From Ectothiorhodospira lacustris (GTDB lineage Bacteria; Pseudomonadota; Gammaproteobacteria; Ectothiorhodospirales; Ectothiorhodospiraceae): 64,000 nt of DNA. The translations under genes were made by a program, and so were the position numbers. Position 1 is the first letter of the stretch; every line of letters starts with the position of its first letter. The notes under the pieces were generated by a model that was not told the origin of the DNA, searched no databases, and was given only the letters and a program-made list of their open reading frames with translations. Shown in pieces: positions 17,838 through 27,370 of the stretch. Location of the stretch: NCBI RefSeq assembly GCF_022227845.1, contig NZ_JAJNQN010000017.1, positions 1 to 64,000 of the forward strand, given 5' to 3'.

Positions 17838-20800
17838 TCAGCGGTTCACCCATCGCTCATGCACCGCCAGCAGGGCGGGGATCACCACCAGGACCAGCAC
17901 CGTAGCCACCGCCAGGCCAAAGACGATGGACACCGCCATGGGGATCAGGAACTGGGCCTGCACCGAACGCTCGAACAATAGCGGCACCAGTCCCGCGATG
18001 GTGGTGAACGAGGTCAATAGCACCGCCCGCAGGCGCTGGCAGGAGGCCTCCACGATGGCCACGTCCTGGGCCAGGCCTTCCGCCCGCAGGGACTGATAGA
18101 AACTCACCAGGATGATGGAGTTATTCACCACGATCCCAGTCAGCCCGAACAGCCCGAACAGGGACAGGATGGTCATTTCCATACCCAGGAGCCAGTGCCC
18201 GGCCAGGGCCCCCAGCAGGCCGAAGGGGATGATGGCCATGACCACCAACGGCCAGCCGTAGGACCCGAACACCCAGGCCAGGGTGAGATAGATCAGGGCC
18301 AGGGCGAAGATCAGGCCCATGCGCATGTCTGCCAGGGTCTCCGCCTGGTCCGCGGCCCGGCCTTCGAAAGACCACGCCACCCCATGGCGCTCGGCCAGTG
18401 CGGGCAGCACGTCGGCCGCGAGCTGTTCACGGACCCGACCGGCATTGTTCAACGCCCGGTCCACTTCGGCGGACACGGAAATGGCCAATCGGCCATCGGC
18501 CCGGCGCAGGGTCTCGAACCCCTGGCGCGGCTGGAACTCGGCCACCGTGTCCAGAGGGGCGATGCCGCCGCCGGGCAGGATCACCGCGAAACGCTCCAGG
18601 GTGACGCTGCGGTGACGCTCGTCATCCGGCAGGATCACGCGCACTTCCACCTCTTCCAGTCCCTCCTGAAAGATCTGCGCCAGCGCCCCGTCGAAGCCAT
18701 GACGCAACTGGCCGCCGAGGGATTCCGTGGTCAGGCCCAGGGCCAGTCCTTCGGGCCGAAGCCGGTAGATGAGCTGTTCCCGGCCATAGGGCATGTTGTC
18801 TTCCACCGCGAAGACACCGGGAAAATCATTGAGTGTCTCCGCCAGTTCCAGCCCGGCCGCCTTGAGTCGTTCCGGGTCCGCCCCGGTCAGACGGATGTCC
18901 ACGTCCCGCCCCGGCGGGCCGGCCTGGCGCTCCGTGATGCTGAACAGTTCGATCCCTGCGGGTTGCTGGATGCGTGACTGCCACTCGCGGATGAACCGGG
19001 CATTGCGCACGTCCCGCTGGTCCGGGGAGACCAGCTCCACCAGGATGGCGCCGAACTGGTCCCCCCGGGGAGCCTGTACCGGGCCGCCCCCATCGACCCC
19101 CTTGCCCAGGGAGACCACCACGTTGCGGATCAGGTCGCCGCCAAGCTCGGATTCAGTCTCGTAGAGGGTGGATTCCATGTGGGTCAGAAAGCGTTCCACC
19201 CGCTGCGGTGGGGTGCCGGCCACGAAGTGGGCGGCGGCCGTAACCACGGTACCCTCGGGGGCGGGGAAGAAAGTGAAGCCGATACGGCCGCCCACCAGCA
19301 GCCCCATGGCCAGGATCAGGACCGCCACCGCACCGGTCAGGGTAATCCCGGCATGACCCACTGACCGGGTGACCAGCCGCCGGAAGGGCCCTTCCCGGAA
19401 GGCATCGAAGCGCCGGTCGAAGCGGTCGCGGAAGGAGCCGGGGCGGGGTGGCTTGACCTTTTCCAGGCTATTCTTGAGATGGAAGGGCAGCACCAGAAAG
19501 CTGATCACCAGGGTGGCCAGGATGACGCAGATCACCACCAGGGGGATATCGAAGAGGATGTTGCCGATGATACCGCCGATGAGCATCAGCGGCAGGAAGG
19601 CAGCCACGGTGGTGAGGGAGGCAGAGATCACCGGGGCGATCATGCGCTGGGCGCCCCGCTGTGCCGCCTGGGCCGCACTCATGCCCCGTTGATACTGGGT
19701 GTAGGCATGTTCACTCACTACGATGGCATTGTCGACAATGATGCCCAGAGACATGATGAAGCCGAACAGGGACATCATGTTGATGCTGCCGCCCAGGGCC
19801 CAGAGGGCCAGGAAGGCGGCGGTGAAGGAGACGGGGATGCTCAGGGCCACCCGCAGGGCCAGGCGGCCGTTGAGGAACAGGAACAGGATCGCCAGTACCA
19901 GGATCAGCCCGCCGGCCCCGTTTTTCAGCAGCAGGCCGATGCGCTCCACGAGGGGTTCGTAGAACTGGTCATAGACATGGATCTGTACCCCCGGCGATAG
20001 CTCCCCCTGCACCTCGTCCAGCCAGTCCAGCAGGATGCGGGAGGCATCCAGGGCATCATCCCGTTCCGCCCGTTGCAGGGACATCTCCACCGCCGGTTCC
20101 CCCTGGTAGCGCACCAGCACCTGGTTGTCGCGGGGGCGGCGCTCGATATGCGCCACGTCCCCCAGCAGGATCAGGCCGCCTTCCCCATCGCTGCGCAGGG
20201 GGAGGCGGGCAAAGGTCATTTCGTCCCGACCCTGTTCCAGGCTGCGTAGTTGCCGGGCGCTGTCGTCCCGGCCCACCATGCCGGCGGGCAGGTCGCGGGA
20301 GAGTTCGGCGATCCGTCCTCCCACCTGGCCCAGGGTCATGCCCAGATCGAGCAACCGGGCGGTGGGGATCTGGATGGCCATTTCTTCTTCCGGGAGGCCG
20401 GAGAAGTCGATGCGGGCGATGCCCCGATCCAGCAGCTGACGTTCGAATTCCCGTACCAGGGGGCGCAGTTCACGCAGGTCGCTGGGGCCGCTGATGAGTA
20501 CCCGGGCGATGGGCTCGTAGCGGATGATGCGATTGACGATGGGGGTCTCGGCGGTTTCCGGCAGATTGCGCTGCTGGGCCACCACATCCTTGACCTGGTC
20601 CGTGGCCAGGGTCATGTCGGTGCCGGCCTGGAATTCCAGGGTGATGGAGGACACCCCCAGGGCCGAGGTAGAGGTAAGGGTGCGCAGGCCGTCCACGGTG
20701 CGCAGTTCCTGTTCCAGAGGGATGGTGATGCCGGTCTCTACGTCCTCCGCGCCGGCGCCGGTCCAGACCACTTGTACGGTGACGAAATCCAGGGCAAAAC

Positions 20801-20927
20801 TGGGGAAGAATTGGGTATTGAGCTTGATCAGTGCCCACGAACCGGACAGCAGCATCAGTGCCACCAGCAGGTTGGCCGCCACCGGATGCCGCAGGAAGAA
20901 GGGGATCACACCACGGGAACGGGCCAT
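17838..20927 (-). CDS. RND efflux transporter permease (AcrB/HAE1 superfamily)
   Basis: At 1029 residues this is a full inner-membrane proton-driven pump of the resistance-nodulation-division superfamily. The start FFLRHPVAANLLVALMLLSG is the usual TM1 region. SIPVSFTAAFLALW and the SLGIIVDNAIVVSE segment (TM4, with the proton-relay Asp) are visible, as are TM10-12 segments such as FGLLGALAGHWLLGM and GLTGIVVNNSIILV. Two large periplasmic loops separate the helix groups. Substrates are unknown. The adaptor gene lies three bases upstream. No outer-membrane channel gene is next to it, so a shared TolC is expected. Confidence 0.95.
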   Translation of the reverse strand: MARSRGVIPFFLRHPVAANLLVALMLLSGSWALIKLNTQFFPSFALDFVTVQVVWTGAGAEDVETGITIPLEQELRTVDGLRTLTSTSALGVSSITLEFQAGTDMTLATDQVKDVVAQQRNLPETAETPIVNRIIRYEPIARVLISGPSDLRELRPLVREFERQLLDRGIARIDFSGLPEEEMAIQIPTARLLDLGMTLGQVGGRIAELSRDLPAGMVGRDDSARQLRSLEQGRDEMTFARLPLRSDGEGGLILLGDVAHIERRPRDNQVLVRYQGEPAVEMSLQRAERDDALDASRILLDWLDEVQGELSPGVQIHVYDQFYEPLVERIGLLLKNGAGGLILVLAILFLFLNGRLALRVALSIPVSFTAAFLALWALGGSINMMSLFGFIMSLGIIVDNAIVVSEHAYTQYQRGMSAAQAAQRGAQRMIAPVISASLTTVAAFLPLMLIGGIIGNILFDIPLVVICVILATLVISFLVLPFHLKNSLEKVKPPRPGSFRDRFDRRFDAFREGPFRRLVTRSVGHAGITLTGAVAVLILAMGLLVGGRIGFTFFPAPEGTVVTAAAHFVAGTPPQRVERFLTHMESTLYETESELGGDLIRNVVVSLGKGVDGGGPVQAPRGDQFGAILVELVSPDQRDVRNARFIREWQSRIQQPAGIELFSITERQAGPPGRDVDIRLTGADPERLKAAGLELAETLNDFPGVFAVEDNMPYGREQLIYRLRPEGLALGLTTESLGGQLRHGFDGALAQIFQEGLEEVEVRVILPDDERHRSVTLERFAVILPGGGIAPLDTVAEFQPRQGFETLRRADGRLAISVSAEVDRALNNAGRVREQLAADVLPALAERHGVAWSFEGRAADQAETLADMRMGLIFALALIYLTLAWVFGSYGWPLVVMAIIPFGLLGALAGHWLLGMEMTILSLFGLFGLTGIVVNNSIILVSFYQSLRAEGLAQDVAIVEASCQRLRAVLLTSFTTIAGLVPLLFERSVQAQFLIPMAVSIVFGLAVATVLVLVVIPALLAVHERWVNR

Positions 20928-20930
20928 GGA

Positions 20931-22178
20931 TCAGTCTGCCTCCCCGCTGACCCGTAGGCCGTCAATGGCATTGGGCAGTCGGGTGGTGATGATCCGGTCG
21001 CCCGCCCGCAAGGCCTCGCCGGATACCAGGATGCGTTCGCGGCCGTCCTCGTCCACCCATTCGCCCAGCCGTCTCACCGCAAGGCCCTGCATGCGTCCGT
21101 CTTCCAGCCGATAGACTCGATCCAGGCCATACAGGGCCTCGAAGGGCAGGGCCACCACCTGCTCCCGGGGTGGCAGGGAGAGGCGCAGGCTGACAAAGCG
21201 TCCCAGGGGGACGTCCCGGGTATCCGAGATGATCCGGAACAACCCTTCCACGCCGGCACTGCCGGCCCCGGTCTCACCCGCCAGTCGGCTCAGTTCAAGC
21301 GCCAGGGTCAGGCCATCCACCCGGGCTTGGGCAGTGGGTGGTAATTCCATTTCGAGGGCCTGGCGCACCGCCGGCAGATGGGCGGCGGGGATGGGGACGC
21401 GCACCTCCAGGGCCTGGGTATCGAACAGGGTTACCAGGGCATCGCCCACCCGTACCCGGTCACCAGGGGCGACATCAACCCGGGCGACGCGACCATCAAA
21501 GGGGGCGCGGATGTGACCGCGTTCCAGGTCCAGCCCGGCCTGGGCCAGCTGGGCCTCGGCGCGGCGGATGCGTGCCCGCTGCTGTTCCCGGCGGGCTTCG
21601 TAATCATCCAGGGCCAGCTGCCGATTGGCCACGGCCAGGGCTTGTTGCTCCCGATTGCGCTGGGCCTCTTCCAGGGTGGCGGGGGAACCCAGGTTGCGAT
21701 TGAGCAGGTCCTGGGCCCGGTTCACGCCGCGTTCCGCCAACTCCAGCAGGGTGCGCTCCCGGGTCAAGGCCTCCCGATCACGGGCATGGCTGCGTTCCAG
21801 GACCTGCAGTTGTGCCCGCAGATCATCCAGATCCGCCTGCCTTTGCTGTACCAGCAGCACCAGTTCCCGGTCATCCAGGATCACCAGGGTGTCACCGGCT
21901 ACGACCCGGCGACCTTCTTCCGCCGACACCTGGGCCACATCCGCCTCCACCGCGGCGCGCAGGCCGGCGACCCGTGGGGAACCCACATGACCATAGAGAT
22001 CGACCTGGGGTGACAGGGACCGGGGCGTCACCTCTTCAGCCGTGACCCGCCACACCCGCTCCGCCACCTGTCGGGGCGGCTCGGTGGGACGGGTGATCAG
22101 CAGCAGGACGAATCCGCCGATGCCGATGGCCAGCAAAATCAGGGGCAGGAAGCGCTTGATGCGGGGAGGCAGGGTCAT
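20931..22178 (-). CDS. RND efflux periplasmic adaptor (membrane fusion protein)
   Basis: The adaptor bridges the RND pump and an outer-membrane channel. The chain has one N-terminal membrane anchor (RFLPLILLAIGIGGFVLLLI), then a barrel-sandwich half (VDLYGHVGSPRVAGLRAAVEA), a long coiled-coil hairpin rich in R, Q and E (about residues 95-210), and the second half (GHIRAPFDGRVARVDVAPGD). The ATG at 22178 puts the anchor at the N terminus; an in-frame ATG at 22208 adds ten residues, and neither has a strong ribosome binding site. The gene ends three bases before the permease. Confidence 0.9.
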   Translation of the reverse strand: MTLPPRIKRFLPLILLAIGIGGFVLLLITRPTEPPRQVAERVWRVTAEEVTPRSLSPQVDLYGHVGSPRVAGLRAAVEADVAQVSAEEGRRVVAGDTLVILDDRELVLLVQQRQADLDDLRAQLQVLERSHARDREALTRERTLLELAERGVNRAQDLLNRNLGSPATLEEAQRNREQQALAVANRQLALDDYEARREQQRARIRRAEAQLAQAGLDLERGHIRAPFDGRVARVDVAPGDRVRVGDALVTLFDTQALEVRVPIPAAHLPAVRQALEMELPPTAQARVDGLTLALELSRLAGETGAGSAGVEGLFRIISDTRDVPLGRFVSLRLSLPPREQVVALPFEALYGLDRVYRLEDGRMQGLAVRRLGEWVDEDGRERILVSGEALRAGDRIITTRLPNAIDGLRVSGEAD

Positions 22179-22268
22179 GGGCGGGCGAAGGCTGAGGTGA
22201 ACAGGCATTGTAGCCGGGTTGAGGGGGTAATTCAGTGTTTGCTTATTTTTTGGTTTTCAGGTCAGACG

Positions 22269-23072
22269 TCACCGGATACGGGGAAAGAACACCGGCACCC
22301 CTTCCACCTCGCCGGTGACCAGGGCCTGTCCGTAGAGGCGTTCCAGGGCGTTGGGTACCAGCATCTCCCGGGTGGTTCCCCAGCAGGCCTCGCCGCCGGG
22401 GTACATGAGCAGCAGGTGATCGCAGTAGCGGGCGGCCAGGTTGACGTCATGCAGGGTGAGGACGGCGCTGCGTCCTTGGGCCACGGCACGGCGGACGATG
22501 TCCAGTACCGCCACCTGATGGTGCAGGTCCAGATGGTTGGTGGGCTCGTCCAGCAGGAAGATGCGCGGGTCCTGGGTGAGGGCGGTGGCAATGGCCAGGC
22601 GCTGGCGCTCGCCGCCGGAGAGGGTGGCGATGAGACGGGTTTCCATCCCGGCCAGATCCACCTGTCGCAGGGCCTTGAGGGCGGCCTGATGGTCCTGGGC
22701 CGACTCCATCTCCCAGGGGCGCAGGTAAGGGTGTCTGCCGATCAGGGCCGTTTCCAGCACCGTCGCCGGAAAGCCGTCCTGATGGTCCTGGAACACGATG
22801 CCCAGCAGCCGGGCGATGCGACGGCGGGGGAGGCGTTGAAGGGATCGCCCCTCCAGGTCGATGCCGCCATGTCGGGGCGGTCGCAGACCGGCCAGGGTAT
22901 GCAGCAGGGTGCTCTTGCCGGCCCCGTTGGGGCCGAGGATGCCCCAGCACTGACCGGACCGGATCTGCAGGTTCAAGGGGGCGCCGTCGGTGCGACCGGG
23001 GATATCCACCACCAGGTCCATGAGGGTCAGCAGGGGCGCGGGGGCTGGCTGAAGAAGTCGGGAGTCGCTCAT
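22269..23072 (-). CDS. btuD: Vitamin B12 ABC transporter ATP-binding protein BtuD
   Basis: This is the ATPase of a FecE/BtuD-type importer. The 267 residues contain Walker A GPNGAGKST (about residues 50-58), the signature LSGGERQRLAIA and Walker B RIFLLDEPTNHLDL, then the switch His in LTLHDVNLA. It starts one base after btuC stops and is the last gene of btuF-btuC-btuD. The assignment to cobalamin rather than iron-siderophore rests on the adjacent btuB, cobalamin riboswitch and cob genes. Confidence 0.9.
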   Translation of the reverse strand: MSDSRLLQPAPAPLLTLMDLVVDIPGRTDGAPLNLQIRSGQCWGILGPNGAGKSTLLHTLAGLRPPRHGGIDLEGRSLQRLPRRRIARLLGIVFQDHQDGFPATVLETALIGRHPYLRPWEMESAQDHQAALKALRQVDLAGMETRLIATLSGGERQRLAIATALTQDPRIFLLDEPTNHLDLHHQVAVLDIVRRAVAQGRSAVLTLHDVNLAARYCDHLLLMYPGGEACWGTTREMLVPNALERLYGQALVTGEVEGVPVFFPRIR

Positions 23073-23073
23073 C

Positions 23074-24042
23074 TCAACGGCTGCGGTAGAGCAGGTACAG
23101 GAACACCGGGACGCCCAGCATGGCGGTGATCACGCCCACCGGCAACTGCTGCGGTGCGATCAGGGTGCGGGCCAGGGTGTCCGCCAGGGTGAGCAGGATG
23201 CCGCCGGCCAGGGCCGAGGCCGGCAGGATCAGGCGCTGGTCATTGCCCAGCACCAGGCGCAACATGTGCGGCACGATCAGGCCCACGAAACCCACGCTGC
23301 CCGCCATGGTGACCGCCGTCGCCGTAACCAGGGCCGCCACCCCGTAGAGGGTCCATTCCAGGGGGCGCACGGCAACACCCAGGGCCGCCGCCTGCAGTGG
23401 TCCCCGGGCCAGCACGTTGAGACTGCGCCCCAGGGGCAGGGCCGCCAGCACGACGATCACCAGCACGATCCAGGCCGGCCAGGGGCTGTGGGCATGGGAC
23501 AGATCCCCCATCAGCCAGTAGAGCATCCCCGGCAGCTCGGTGGTGGGGCTGACCGCCAGCAGAAAACTGATGACGGCGCCCCAGCCTGCTGCCACCACCA
23601 CCCCCGTCAGCAGCAGGCGGGTGGGGGTCCAGCTTCCGGTGCCGTGGGCCAGGCCAAAGACGATGAGGGTGGACAGCAGGGCGCCGGCAAAGGCCGCCCC
23701 CGATACCATGATCATGCCCAGACCCGCCAGCATGGACAGCAACGCCCCCACCGCCGCGCCGCCGGACAGCCCCAGCACATAGGGGTCAGCCAGAGGGTTG
23801 CGCAGCAGTACCTGCATCAGCGCCCCGGCCACCGCCAGCAGACCGCCGGTGGCAAAGGCCGCCAGGGCGCGGGGCAGGCGCAGTTCCAGGATCAGGGTTC
23901 GATGCAGAGATTCGCCGCCACCGGTGAGCACGGCCAGGGTCTCGGCCGGCGTCAGGGGGACGCTGCCCAGGGCCACGGCGATGCCCAGGGACAGGCAGGC
24001 GGCCCCCAGCAGGCTCAGCAGCACGAGGGCCAATCGGTTCAC
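23074..24042 (-). CDS. btuC: Vitamin B12 ABC transporter permease BtuC
   Basis: The 322-residue permease belongs to the BtuC/FecCD family with about ten helices. Family segments seen are LRLPRALAAFATGGLLAVAG, NPLADPYVLGLSGGAAVGAL, GSVGFVGLIVPHMLRL (the coupling loop that contacts BtuD) and a final LPVGVITAMLGVPVFLYLL. It starts at GTG, overlapping the btuF stop by four bases (GTGA). Cobalamin specificity comes from context. Confidence 0.92.
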   Translation of the reverse strand: MNRLALVLLSLLGAACLSLGIAVALGSVPLTPAETLAVLTGGGESLHRTLILELRLPRALAAFATGGLLAVAGALMQVLLRNPLADPYVLGLSGGAAVGALLSMLAGLGMIMVSGAAFAGALLSTLIVFGLAHGTGSWTPTRLLLTGVVVAAGWGAVISFLLAVSPTTELPGMLYWLMGDLSHAHSPWPAWIVLVIVVLAALPLGRSLNVLARGPLQAAALGVAVRPLEWTLYGVAALVTATAVTMAGSVGFVGLIVPHMLRLVLGNDQRLILPASALAGGILLTLADTLARTLIAPQQLPVGVITAMLGVPVFLYLLYRSR

Positions 24043-24968
24043 TCAGACGCCTCCGGACGTCGGGAACGGGCAGTCTCCAGGGCCTCGCAGACCAGTCGGG
24101 TGCCTTCCAGGATGCGCGGTGTGGCCCGCTGCAGCAGGGACGGGGGGATGAAGAATAGGTTATCCCGGGCGGTGGCGGTCAGGGCCGGCCAGCGGCGCCA
24201 CTCGTCGATCCAGTGCGGGCTGTCCTCGCCCATGCCGCCTGCCAGGATCGCTTCCGGGTCGGCGGCCAGCACCACTTCCCGGTCCAGCCGGGGGACCATG
24301 GCCTCCAGGTCACCGAACAGATTGTGGCCGCCGCAGATCTCGATGGCGCGGGAGATCAGGTGCTGATCGTTGAGGGTCATGAGGGGGCGGTCCCAGATTT
24401 GGTAGAACACCGTGACCTTGGGTCGGCTGCCATATCGGTCCTGAAGCATCTGCAGGGCCTGGCGAAAATCCGCCGCCGTCTCCTGTCCCTGTCGTGCCCG
24501 TCCGGCCAGGGTGCCCAGACGTTCCAGGGCCAGGGCCAGTTGCTCGAAATCCTGGGGGTCATTGTAATAGAGGGGGAGACCCAGTTGGGCCAGGCGTTCC
24601 ACCTGGGTCTGGACATTGCCGCTGCTCCAGGCCACCACCAGGTCCGGTTGCAGGGCCAGGATGGATTCCATGTCCAGCTGCTTGTAGCTGCCGATCCTGG
24701 GGATGTCGGCGGCGGCTTCGGGATAGTCGCTGAAACTCACCGTGCCGACGATCCGGTCACCGGCGCCCACGGCAAACAGCAGTTCGGTGATGTGGGGTGC
24801 CAGGCTGATGATGCGCTCGGCCGGTGCTGCGAGCGAGACCACCTGCTGCCGGTCGTCGATGACCTGGACCGACGTGGGGGCAACCGGGCCGGCCGTGCCC
24901 GTGGTCAGCCAGGCGTTGAGCCATAAAATGCAGGATATTATGAATACATGGTGCTTTTTTGAGCGCAT
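24039..24968 (-). CDS. btuF: Cobalamin-binding periplasmic protein BtuF
   Basis: BtuF delivers B12 to BtuCD. The 309-residue chain has a signal peptide (HHVFIISCILWLNAWLTTGTA), then RIISLAPHITELLFAVGAGDRI, YPEAAADIPRIGSY and LQPDLVVAWSSGN, the usual class III binding protein with one long backbone helix. ATG 24968 is chosen because the signal peptide starts there. A longer frame upstream runs through the riboswitch region in antisense and is not credible. It is divergent from btuB. Confidence 0.9.
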   Translation of the reverse strand: MRSKKHHVFIISCILWLNAWLTTGTAGPVAPTSVQVIDDRQQVVSLAAPAERIISLAPHITELLFAVGAGDRIVGTVSFSDYPEAAADIPRIGSYKQLDMESILALQPDLVVAWSSGNVQTQVERLAQLGLPLYYNDPQDFEQLALALERLGTLAGRARQGQETAADFRQALQMLQDRYGSRPKVTVFYQIWDRPLMTLNDQHLISRAIEICGGHNLFGDLEAMVPRLDREVVLAADPEAILAGGMGEDSPHWIDEWRRWPALTATARDNLFFIPPSLLQRATPRILEGTRLVCEALETARSRRPEASE

Positions 24969-25107
24969 CGTCGCCTTTCTTGCGGGTTGCTGATGGTGGG
25001 TGATCGCGTCTCGAAGGGACGCATCATAGCAGTTGCCGGGAATGAATCCTGCCGGAAAAAACCCTGCCGGCGGTAGCCAATGGTCATCCTGTTGCGTATC
25101 ATCCTGC

Positions 25108-25345
25108 CTCGCTTCAGGTGCCGGACGGGTGACAATCGTCCGGTGAAACGGGAAGCCGGTGCGATCATGGTCAGCAGGCCATGGACAATGCCGGCGCTGC
25201 CCCCGCAACGGTAGGCGAGGTGGGGGATCCATGGTGTTTCCAGGATCCCCGGCAAGGCGATACACCACTGCGCGCAAGCGTGGGAAGGTGCCCTGACCAG
25301 GTCGTACAGTACATGACCCGCCCGCGAGCCCGGAGACCGGCCTGA
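25108..25345 (+). promoter_or_regulatory. Cobalamin (B12) riboswitch
   Basis: The conserved core is clear on the plus strand. GTGAAACGGGAAGCCGGTG lies around 25140-25158, GCCGGCGCTGCCCCCGCAAC around 25192-25211, a GGGAAGGTGCC segment follows near 25280, and the closing GAGCCCGGAGACCGGCCTG is at about 25326-25344. This is the class with AdoCbl or MeCbl/HyCbl ligand, which normally shuts off expression when cobalamin is plentiful. It precedes btuB by about 180 bases and may govern the whole cob operon. btuFCD point the other way, with no second copy seen. Confidence 0.95.
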
Positions 25346-25459
25346 TGCGCTTACGCGGCATTGCGGAGGGCTTTGCGCGGCTCGATCTTTTCGGGTTCCC
25401 CGGCTGGGGAGAAGTGCCGTCCGTGGTTGCGCGCCGGGGCGGGCCTCCTGCAGCCTCAG

Positions 25460-25518
25460 CTCTCCTGCATGCCGTCCTGATTCAAGACCGCATGGCGCAC
25501 GGGCGGTGCGCCGGAGAG
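25460..25518 (+). promoter_or_regulatory. Possible riboswitch expression platform upstream of btuB
   Basis: The btuB ribosome site GGAGAG (25513-25518) is exactly complementary to CTCTCC at 25460-25465. Immediately before it GGCGCAC (25494-25500) pairs with GTGCGCC (25506-25512). These two pairings could alternate to hide or free the site, which would suit translational control. No T-rich terminator is present in this leader. The structure is inference from complementarity. Confidence 0.4.
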
Positions 25519-25525
25519 ACCCCTC

Positions 25526-27346
25526 ATGCACAAGAAGTCCCTGCTGTCGGCCGCGATCCTGCTGGCCCTTCCCCATGCCCTGTCTGCCCAGGAAATGATC
25601 GCACGGCTCGATCCCATCCTGGTGACCCCCACCCGCACGGCCCAGACCGTGGATCAGACCCTGGCGTCCGTGACCGTGATCGAGCGTGAAGAGATCGAGC
25701 GGTTGCAGCCGAAGGAGTTTGCGGACTTGCTGCGGGCGCGGGCCGGGATTGGCCTGAGCCAGAATGGACCGTTCGGCAAGACCACCAGTTTATTCATGCG
25801 CGGAACTAACTCCAGCCATACGCTGTTGCTTATTGATGGTGTGCGCATGGGTTCCGCCACCCTGGGCAGTGCCTCCTGGCAGTTCCTGCCGCCTGCCGAG
25901 ATCGAGCGGGTGGAGATCGTCCGCGGCCCCAGGACCAGCCTCTATGGTTCCGATGCCATCGGTGGGGTGGTGCAGATCTTTACCCGCGACGGCGATGGTC
26001 CCGCCCGGGTACGGGCGCACATGGGGGGCGGTTCCTTCAACACCCGCGAATACGGACTCGGGGTCTCCGGCAGCCACGATCGGACCCGCTACAGCCTGTC
26101 CGGCAGTCACTTCAGCACCGATGGCATCGATGTCCAGAAGGGTGTGGGAGACTCGGGCCGCGACGGTTTTCACAACAGCAGCCTTTCCGGCCGTCTGTCC
26201 CATCAGGTCTCCGAGGCACTAGAGCTGTTCGGTTCCCTGCATCATGCCCGCGGCGAGACCGATTATGATTTCGGCGGCCCGGCTCGGGACTGGATCGACT
26301 TCGTGCATCACGCCTCCCGACTGGGCGTGCGTGGTCAGCTGCATGAGCGCTGGTTCAGTGAGCTGAGCATCGGCCACAGCCGGGACGAGAATGAAACCTT
26401 CCAGAACGCCGTGCCCTCCTCACAGATCGATACGGTGCGATACCTGGTGGCCTGGCAGAACGACATCCTGCTGGGCAATCATCTGTTGACGGCGGGTCTG
26501 GACTACCAGGATGACCAGGTCAAGAGCGCAACGGACTATGATGAGACCCGCCGGGATAACTGGGGCGTGTATGCCCAACTGCAGCTGGATCTGGGGCGTC
26601 ATGCACTGACCGGCAGCCTGCGGCAGGATGACAACGAGTCCTTTGGCAGGGAAACCACCGGGCAGCTGGCCTGGGGTTACCGGATCATGGAGGCCTGGCA
26701 GGTGCGTGCCAGTGGCGGCACGGCCTTCAAGGCCCCCACATTCAATGATCTATACTGGCCCGGCGGCGGCAATCCTGATCTGGCCCCCGAATCTTCCGAA
26801 ACCTTTGAGCTGGGTCTGCGCCATGCCGCGGGTGGTTTTCATGCCGATCTGGCCGTGTTCCAGTCAGATATCGACGATCTGATCGAATGGGCGCCGGTAC
26901 CCGGGAGTTTCCTGTGGCAACCGCAGAACGTGGAGAAGGCACGTATTCGGGGTGTGGAGCTGGAGACGGGGATAGATCATGATGGCTGGTCAGCCAGCTT
27001 GTCCATGACCTGGCTGGATCATGAGAATCGTCGAACCGGCAACGAGTTGCGGCGGCGCCCCAACCAGATCGCGCGTCTGGATCTGGACCGGCAGTGGCAG
27101 GATTGGTCCCTTGGGACCACCCTGATTGCCGAGGGTCGGCGCTACAATGATGACTCCAACAGCCAGCGCATTGCCGGCCATGAGCTGATGCACCTGCGTG
27201 CCGCCTACCGGGTGAGTCCGGCGTGGACGGTCCGGGCGACCCTGAACAACGTGTTTGACCGTGATTATGTCACCGCCCGTCAGGGGGTGATCGATTACGA
27301 ACAGCCCGGTCGTGCCTTTTATCTCACCCTGAACTACCAGCAATAA
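25526..27346 (+). CDS. btuB: TonB-dependent vitamin B12 receptor BtuB
   Basis: The 606-residue outer-membrane receptor has a signal peptide (SLLSAAILLALPHALSA) and a TonB-box-like DPILVTPTR near residues 29-37. The plug domain contains FMRGTNSSHTLLLIDGVRM and VEIVRGPRTSLYGSDAIGGV. A 22-strand-type barrel follows and ends LNYQQ. Length and pattern match BtuB. It takes cobalamin across the outer membrane for BtuFCD. The riboswitch upstream and cob genes downstream support the specificity. Confidence 0.93.
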   Translation: MHKKSLLSAAILLALPHALSAQEMIARLDPILVTPTRTAQTVDQTLASVTVIEREEIERLQPKEFADLLRARAGIGLSQNGPFGKTTSLFMRGTNSSHTLLLIDGVRMGSATLGSASWQFLPPAEIERVEIVRGPRTSLYGSDAIGGVVQIFTRDGDGPARVRAHMGGGSFNTREYGLGVSGSHDRTRYSLSGSHFSTDGIDVQKGVGDSGRDGFHNSSLSGRLSHQVSEALELFGSLHHARGETDYDFGGPARDWIDFVHHASRLGVRGQLHERWFSELSIGHSRDENETFQNAVPSSQIDTVRYLVAWQNDILLGNHLLTAGLDYQDDQVKSATDYDETRRDNWGVYAQLQLDLGRHALTGSLRQDDNESFGRETTGQLAWGYRIMEAWQVRASGGTAFKAPTFNDLYWPGGGNPDLAPESSETFELGLRHAAGGFHADLAVFQSDIDDLIEWAPVPGSFLWQPQNVEKARIRGVELETGIDHDGWSASLSMTWLDHENRRTGNELRRRPNQIARLDLDRQWQDWSLGTTLIAEGRRYNDDSNSQRIAGHELMHLRAAYRVSPAWTVRATLNNVFDRDYVTARQGVIDYEQPGRAFYLTLNYQQ

Positions 27347-27370
27347 CAGGCCTGTCCTCTCGCAACGACC

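Noticed and set aside
24969-25361. N-terminal extension of btuF through the riboswitch
   Set aside because: The extension is antisense to the conserved riboswitch core, and a good signal peptide begins at 24968.
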